From the NCBI GenBank assembly GCA_938050045.1, contig CALLJS010000010.1, positions 310,001 to 374,000 of the forward strand: 64,000 nt of DNA. Reading direction: 5' to 3'. Each line of letters opens with the position of its first letter. Position 1 is the stretch's first letter. Origin of the DNA: an uncultured Sphingomonadaceae bacterium. GTDB lineage: Bacteria; Pseudomonadota; Alphaproteobacteria; Sphingomonadales; Sphingomonadaceae. The notes under the pieces are model-generated. The model saw only the letters and a list, made by a program, of their open reading frames with translations, was not told the DNA's origin and made no database searches. This document shows positions 59,807-64,000 of the stretch, in pieces. Both the position numbers and the translations under genes were made by a program.

Positions 59807-60793
59807 ATGTTTGATAGATTTGACAGAAAGATTGATTATTTACGGATATCGGTAACCGATAGGTGCAATTTCCGTTGCCAATATTGCATGCCGGAAAATA
59901 GTATATTCATGCCCAAAGATAAGCTGATGGATTATACCGAAATTGCTCTATTAGCCGATCGTTTCATCCATCATGGTATCAAAAAAATACGCCTAACAGG
60001 AGGCGAACCCCTGGTTCGACGCGATATTGCATTGCTCATAAAACAATTGGGTAAATATGTTGAAAATGGCAAATTAGAAGAATTAACCCTAACGACCAAT
60101 GGTAGCCTATTGGATCAACATAGCGATATGCTCTACGCCAGCGGCGTGCGCCGCATCAATATCAGTCTCGACACATTAGATGCTGGGAAATTTGCAGCCA
60201 TTACAAAGCGCGGTGATTTGAAACTTGTCCTAAATGGTATTAAAGCCGCCAAGAACGCTGGCCTGCAGGTTAAAATCAATATGGTTGCCTTAAAAGGACA
60301 AAATGAAGACGATATAATTGCTATGGCGCAATTTTGCTCTCTTCACGGATTTGACCTCTCTTTGATAGAAACAATGCCGCTTGGTAATGACATAGCGGAA
60401 CGCGCAGATAATTTTATTGCGCTGAAAGATTTTATTAAACCCTTACAATCACAATATAATATTCAACCGATTGATTATAAAAGCTCGGGTCCTGCTCATT
60501 ATTTTTGGGTCAAAGAATTAAAGCTTAGACTAGGGCTAATAACGCCATTAAGCCGCAATTTTTGTGATGATTGCAACAGATTAAGGCTGACCACCGATGG
60601 TAAATTATTCATGTGCTTAGGATCTGATTTGCATATAGATTTTAAGCAGGCCATCGAAATTGGCGGCATAGAAAAGGTAGATATGCTATTACAAAAAGCA
60701 CTGATACTTAAACCGAAGCGCCATTATTTTGAGGACCAAATGACTGATAATAACCTTTCTGTTACCCGAAATATGAATGTGACGGGCGGATGA
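59807..60793 (+). CDS. moaA: GTP 3',8-cyclase MoaA
   Basis: MoaA starts molybdenum cofactor synthesis by radical-SAM rearrangement of GTP. The 328-residue protein has the SAM cluster motif DRCNFRCQYCMPE (C-x3-C-x2-C), GGEPLVRRDI, and the C-terminal cluster ligands in FCDDCNRLRLT and LFMCLG. The protein ends in Gly-Gly (VTGG), the conserved MoaA tail that inserts into the active site. The stop overlaps the nadK start (ATGA). It is the only Mo-cofactor gene in the window. Confidence 0.96.
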   Translation: MFDRFDRKIDYLRISVTDRCNFRCQYCMPENSIFMPKDKLMDYTEIALLADRFIHHGIKKIRLTGGEPLVRRDIALLIKQLGKYVENGKLEELTLTTNGSLLDQHSDMLYASGVRRINISLDTLDAGKFAAITKRGDLKLVLNGIKAAKNAGLQVKINMVALKGQNEDDIIAMAQFCSLHGFDLSLIETMPLGNDIAERADNFIALKDFIKPLQSQYNIQPIDYKSSGPAHYFWVKELKLRLGLITPLSRNFCDDCNRLRLTTDGKLFMCLGSDLHIDFKQAIEIGGIEKVDMLLQKALILKPKRHYFEDQMTDNNLSVTRNMNVTGG

Positions 60794-61563
60794 AATATAA
60801 TAAATTAGCTTTGCTTCATTCTGATGCTCCCAATGCTATTGAAGCTGCAGAAATTTTGCGCGAGCACTATAAATTTATAGATGCCGAGGATGCTGATGCA
60901 TTAGTCGTGCTGGGCGGCGATGGTTATTTATTGCAAACTTTGCATCAACAATTGGAAGAAGAAGAGACCTTGCCCGTTTATGGCATGAACAGAGGCACGA
61001 TTGGTTTTTTGATGAACCATTGGAACGAAGCGGGTTTGTTAGACCGCATAGAAAATGCCAAAAATTTTAATATTACATCTTTGAAAATGAATGTAGAAAC
61101 TATTGATGGCCGTAAATATGAATTACCCGCCATCAATGAAGTATCGCTTTTACGGCAAACACGGCAATCGGCAAAGATACAAATAGAAGTGAATAAGCGT
61201 GTGGTACTGCCCGAATTATCATGCGATGGTGTACTCGTGGCGACGCCTGCGGGGTCAACCGCCTATAACCTCTCTGCTAATGGGCCGATTCTTCCTCTTG
61301 ATTCGGCTATGTTAGCCCTCACCCCAATCTCTCCGTTCCGACCAAGACGCTGGCAAGGGGCAATATTACCCGAGAGATATGTAATAAAATTCACAATATT
61401 AGACTCAGGCAAAAGACCCGTTAGTGCCGTTGCCGATCAACGGGAAATAAGGGATATAGCCACTGTTAGCGTGCAATTAAACCGCAAGCAGACCTTAAAT
61501 TTACTGTTTGATCCAGAACATTCGCTCGATGATCGCATAGCAATGGAACAATTTATCGTTTGA
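60790..61563 (+). CDS. nadK: NAD kinase
   Basis: NadK phosphorylates NAD to NADP. The 257-residue protein has the GGDG motif (VVLGGDGYLLQTLHQ), NRGTIGFLMN, and the family signature SCDGVLVATPAGSTAYNLSANGPILP. The C-terminal all-beta region ends in LLFDPEHSLDDRI. It overlaps moaA by 4 bp, which suggests translational coupling with no evident functional link. Confidence 0.95.
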   Translation: MKYNKLALLHSDAPNAIEAAEILREHYKFIDAEDADALVVLGGDGYLLQTLHQQLEEEETLPVYGMNRGTIGFLMNHWNEAGLLDRIENAKNFNITSLKMNVETIDGRKYELPAINEVSLLRQTRQSAKIQIEVNKRVVLPELSCDGVLVATPAGSTAYNLSANGPILPLDSAMLALTPISPFRPRRWQGAILPERYVIKFTILDSGKRPVSAVADQREIRDIATVSVQLNRKQTLNLLFDPEHSLDDRIAMEQFIV

Positions 61564-61625
61564 TGCTTGCATTATATATTTTTTGACTGCTATAGGCTGC
61601 TCACGCCGTTCACAAGAACGGTTGT

Positions 61626-61700
61626 TCCCCGGTAGCTCAGCGGTAGAGCATCCGACTGTTAATCGGACGGCCGCCTGTTCGAATCAGGCCCGGGGAGCCA
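61626..61700 (+). tRNA. tRNA-Asn (anticodon GTT)
   Basis: The 75-nt gene has the acceptor TCCCCGG/CCGGGGA, discriminator G and encoded CCA. The D-arm is GCTC AGCGGTA GAGC, and the anticodon stem TCCGA/TCGGA encloses CTGTTAA, giving GTT at 34-36. The T-arm is GCCTG TTCGAAT CAGGC. GTT reads the Asn codons AAC and AAT. Confidence 0.96.
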
Positions 61701-61766
61701 TTTCTTAAATCATTATCTTCGTGTAGAAAATATCTTTTGATGCACTATATCTTATTGCAGCCCTAC

Positions 61767-62522
61767 TTAGCTAAAGAATAATATCCTTATTCCGACATAG
61801 AGTGTGAGTAAGGCTGTTAATATTTTTATGATCTTTTCAGGCAATATTTTTACCGCCAATAATGACCCTATTTGCCCACCAATGAATACGGCGATAAATA
61901 AAATATAATGAGCCGCTATAATATCATTCCATAAATGCCCTTGATATTTACTCACCTGCCCCAACAATCCCGCTATAGAATTGACCAATATGAACAAAGA
62001 TGCGCCAGCGGCCACTTCGCGTGCAGCCCCCCATCTCATTAGTAATAACATTGGTGCCAAGAAAATACCGCCCCCAATTCCTACTAAGCCAGCGCAATAG
62101 CCTATTATAAACCCTAAAAGCGAAGAAACGGCTGGATTCACGCTATTTACTTGAGAGATAATATTATCTCTCTGGCTCCATAAAATTAAGGCACTAGAGG
62201 TTATTAATAAGCAGCCCAATAAAGCCATGAATAATTCGCGTGATATAGGCGTTATTCCGCCTAACCAGGCGGCTGGAACAGAAAATATCAATATTGGATA
62301 GATGCGCTGCCAAGGCATGATTTTTTGCCCAGCGAAGCGCAATGAAGCCCCCAGAACAACAACAATATTACATAGCAATGCAACGATAGGAATCATCTCA
62401 TAAGGCGTTTGGGTCAGCGCCAGCAGAGCAATATAGGTCGAGCCACCGCCATAGCCTATCGAAGCATAGAGCAAAGCGGTTATCGCAAATATAACCGCCA
62501 TTAATAATCCGCCCATAGTCAT
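61767..62522 (-). CDS. TauE/SafE-family membrane transporter
   Basis: The 251-residue protein has about eight membrane helices and matches the TauE/SafE (DUF81) family: ALLYASIGYGGGSTYIALLAL near the N-terminus and a second half copy GYCAGLVGIGGGIFLAPMLLL, the inverted-repeat signature. Members export or import sulfite, sulfoacetate or other organosulfur anions. No sulfur-metabolism gene is adjacent, so the substrate is unknown. It lies downstream of secA on the same strand with a gap of 22 bp. Confidence 0.88.
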   Translation of the reverse strand: MTMGGLLMAVIFAITALLYASIGYGGGSTYIALLALTQTPYEMIPIVALLCNIVVVLGASLRFAGQKIMPWQRIYPILIFSVPAAWLGGITPISRELFMALLGCLLITSSALILWSQRDNIISQVNSVNPAVSSLLGFIIGYCAGLVGIGGGIFLAPMLLLMRWGAAREVAAGASLFILVNSIAGLLGQVSKYQGHLWNDIIAAHYILFIAVFIGGQIGSLLAVKILPEKIIKILTALLTLYVGIRILFFS

Positions 62523-62544
62523 TAAAAAGACTTAGGCATGATGC

Positions 62545-64000
62545 TTATGATAATTTACCGTGACAATGCTTAAATTTACGCCCCGAACCACAAGGACATG
62601 GATCATTGCGCCTTAAATTGGGGTCATTGAGCAAAGCGGGGTCTAATGTATTGGACGGCACCTGTCTTGGCGGCAGCGACGATGTAACTAGCCCCGCTGC
62701 ACCATCTTCATCCGCGCTATTATCTTCGCCAGTCAGCGGGTCAATATGCGTGGTCATAAAGTCGGGAAGTTCTGGCAATTCATCAAAATCAAACCGATTG
62801 TTCAACGTAAATTCATTTGTAGCGATAGTCTTAGTGACATCTTCACGAATGGAAGCCAACATATTTTCGAACAAACCAAAAGCCTCTAATTTATACTCAT
62901 TCACTGGGTTTTTCTGAGCATGAGATCGTAGATGCACGACTTGGCGCAGAGCATCTAATGTAGAAAGATGCTCTTTCCAATGATGGTCAATACGATCGAG
63001 CAATATATTCTTCTCTGTTCCATTCCAATCTTGTTGTTCTATATGCGCATGTTTGGCCGTAAATAATGTGTCGCTTTGCTCCGCCAATCTCTCTTCGATA
63101 ATATCGGGCTCTAGAGCTTCTTCTTCTAACCAATCATCAATTGGCGCATCCAAACCAAGCACAGAGGCTGTACGTTCCTTTAACCGTTCAATATCCCATT
63201 GCTCGGGATAAGTACCCGTTGGACACGATTCTTGCACAACCATATTAACCGTATCATTGCGCATATCAGCCACAATATCGCTAACGTCTTGTGCTTCCAT
63301 TATATCGCTGCGCTGCTCATAAATAACCTGTCTTTGATCGTTCATAACATTATCATATTCGACCAATTGCTTGCGAATATCATAATTACGCGCTTCAACT
63401 TTGCGCTGTGCTGTTTCTATGGCTTTAGAGAGCCATTTGCCACCAATAGCCTCGCCATCATCAAGGCTACTGTTCATCATTTTTGAAAATAGGCTTTCCG
63501 AACCAAAAATCCGCAGCAAATCATCATCAAGGCTTAAGTAAAAACGGCTCAGGCCAGGATCGCCCTGACGGCCGCTACGGCCGCGCAACTGATTATCAAT
63601 ACGGCGACTCTCATGTCGCTCTGTACCCAAGACGAATAATCCACCAGATTCTAAGACTTGCGCTTTTTCTTCTGCGATATTTTCTTTTAATTTCTCAATG
63701 GCTTGATCTTTTTTCTTGCCATCTTCCATCTCAGATAATTCATCTTCGATACGAAAATCTAAATTGCCTCCAAGCTGAATATCGGTGCCGCGACCAGCCA
63801 TATTGGTCGCAATAGTGACCGAACCTAGCCGCCCCGCTTGCGCAACGATACGCGCTTCATTTTCGTGCATCCGCGCATTCAAAACGCTATGCTCTACTTG
63901 TTCCTTGTTCAAAAATTCCGATAATAATTCAGATTTTTCAATCGATACGGTGCCCACCAAAACGGGCTGCCCTTTATCATTCACTTCTTTGATAGCCTTG
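62545..64000 (-). CDS. secA: Protein translocase ATPase SecA (partial, C-terminal part)
   Basis: The frame is open from the right edge of the window, so the N-terminal part (first nucleotide-binding domain and most of the preprotein cross-linking domain) is outside. Visible are the second nucleotide-binding domain ([76 protein letters not shown]), the helical scaffold and wing domain, and the C-terminal zinc-binding tail [19 protein letters not shown] (C-x-C-x8-C-H), which contacts SecB. SecA drives protein export through SecYEG. An apparent internal Met start at 63984 is not the real start. Confidence 0.96.
   Translation of the reverse strand, partial: KAIKEVNDKGQPVLVGTVSIEKSELLSEFLNKEQVEHSVLNARMHENEARIVAQAGRLGSVTIATNMAGRGTDIQLGGNLDFRIEDELSEMEDGKKKDQAIEKLKENIAEEKAQVLESGGLFVLGTERHESRRIDNQLRGRSGRQGDPGLSRFYLSLDDDLLRIFGSESLFSKMMNSSLDDGEAIGGKWLSKAIETAQRKVEARNYDIRKQLVEYDNVMNDQRQVIYEQRSDIMEAQDVSDIVADMRNDTVNMVVQESCPTGTYPEQWDIERLKERTASVLGLDAPIDDWLEEEALEPDIIEERLAEQSDTLFTAKHAHIEQQDWNGTEKNILLDRIDHHWKEHLSTLDALRQVVHLRSHAQKNPVNEYKLEAFGLFENMLASIREDVTKTIATNEFTLNNRFDFDELPELPDFMTTHIDPLTGEDNSADEDGAAGLVTSSLPPRQVPSNTLDPALLNDPNLRRNDPCPCGSGRKFKHCHGKLS

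Overview
The window is a stretch of core chromosome from an AT-rich alphaproteobacterium (about 40% GC by eye), most likely of the order Sphingomonadales. The evidence is gene content and order: dusB next to ntrB, a fused ispDF followed by cinA, lipA with a Coq10-like START protein, pdhA plus a pdhB carrying its own lipoyl domain next to ftsB and eno, a DUF4170 gene, dnaG-rpoD, recG-sdhE-mfd, and a WalW-type deacetylase with a histidine kinase. No prophage, CRISPR array, intact insertion sequence or rRNA operon was seen. The lineage cannot be fixed below the order from this sequence alone.

Layout. 1-9.4 kb: nitrogen sensing and tRNA modification (ntrB partial, dusB), isoprenoid precursors (ispDF), NMN salvage (cinA C-terminal type), ubiquinone function and lipoate (coq10-like, lipA), EttA, and an exported M28 peptidase with a small lipoprotein. 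9.4-9.8 kb: tRNA-Pro(TGG) and a tRNA with a CAT anticodon. 9.8-15.6 kb: a kinase/deacetylase pair, an Lrp regulator, a TPR protein and an SDR. 15.7-22.9 kb: gyrA, a TauD-type dioxygenase, a YhhN-like membrane protein, trmFO, an EF-hand protein and a squalene/phytoene-synthase-like protein. 23.0-26.3 kb: three Tad-type surface proteins. 26.3-30.6 kb: central metabolism and division (pdhB, pdhA, ftsB, eno). 31.1-33.2 kb: an operon of small envelope proteins whose first product has a histone-H1-like tail. 33.2-40.1 kb: rhomboid, greA, and carB and carA separated by a decayed insert, then yqeY. 40.1-47.1 kb: dnaG, rpoD, an unknown gene and a MoxR/VWA pair. 47.1-49.8 kb: AspH-like hydroxylase, NamZ/DUF1343 and DOMON-like protein in one run. 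49.9-57.5 kb: tyrS, PilZ, recG, sdhE and mfd. 57.6-64 kb: a c-di-GMP phosphodiesterase, moaA-nadK, tRNA-Asn, a TauE/SafE transporter and the 3' part of secA.

The most unusual signals are in small details. The gyrA acidic tail is a 15-bp minisatellite, and the gyrA stop codon lies inside a degenerate fifth repeat, with 33 further open codons in the same frame. Between carB and carA there is a broken DUF559-type endonuclease gene (frameshift plus apparent internal deletion), flanked by inverted copies of a CCCTCACCC/CCCTCTCC hairpin-like repeat and followed by a 15-bp minisatellite resembling the gyrA one. Other points of interest are a histone-H1-like/DUF883 fusion, a GyrA quinolone-region Met where E. 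coli has Asp87, a CAT tRNA with features of the lysidine-modified Ile2 type, and a GGDEF-EAL protein with a dead GGDEF site. I did not find a large novel multi-gene system; the carB-carA insert and the gyrA tail are the best leads.
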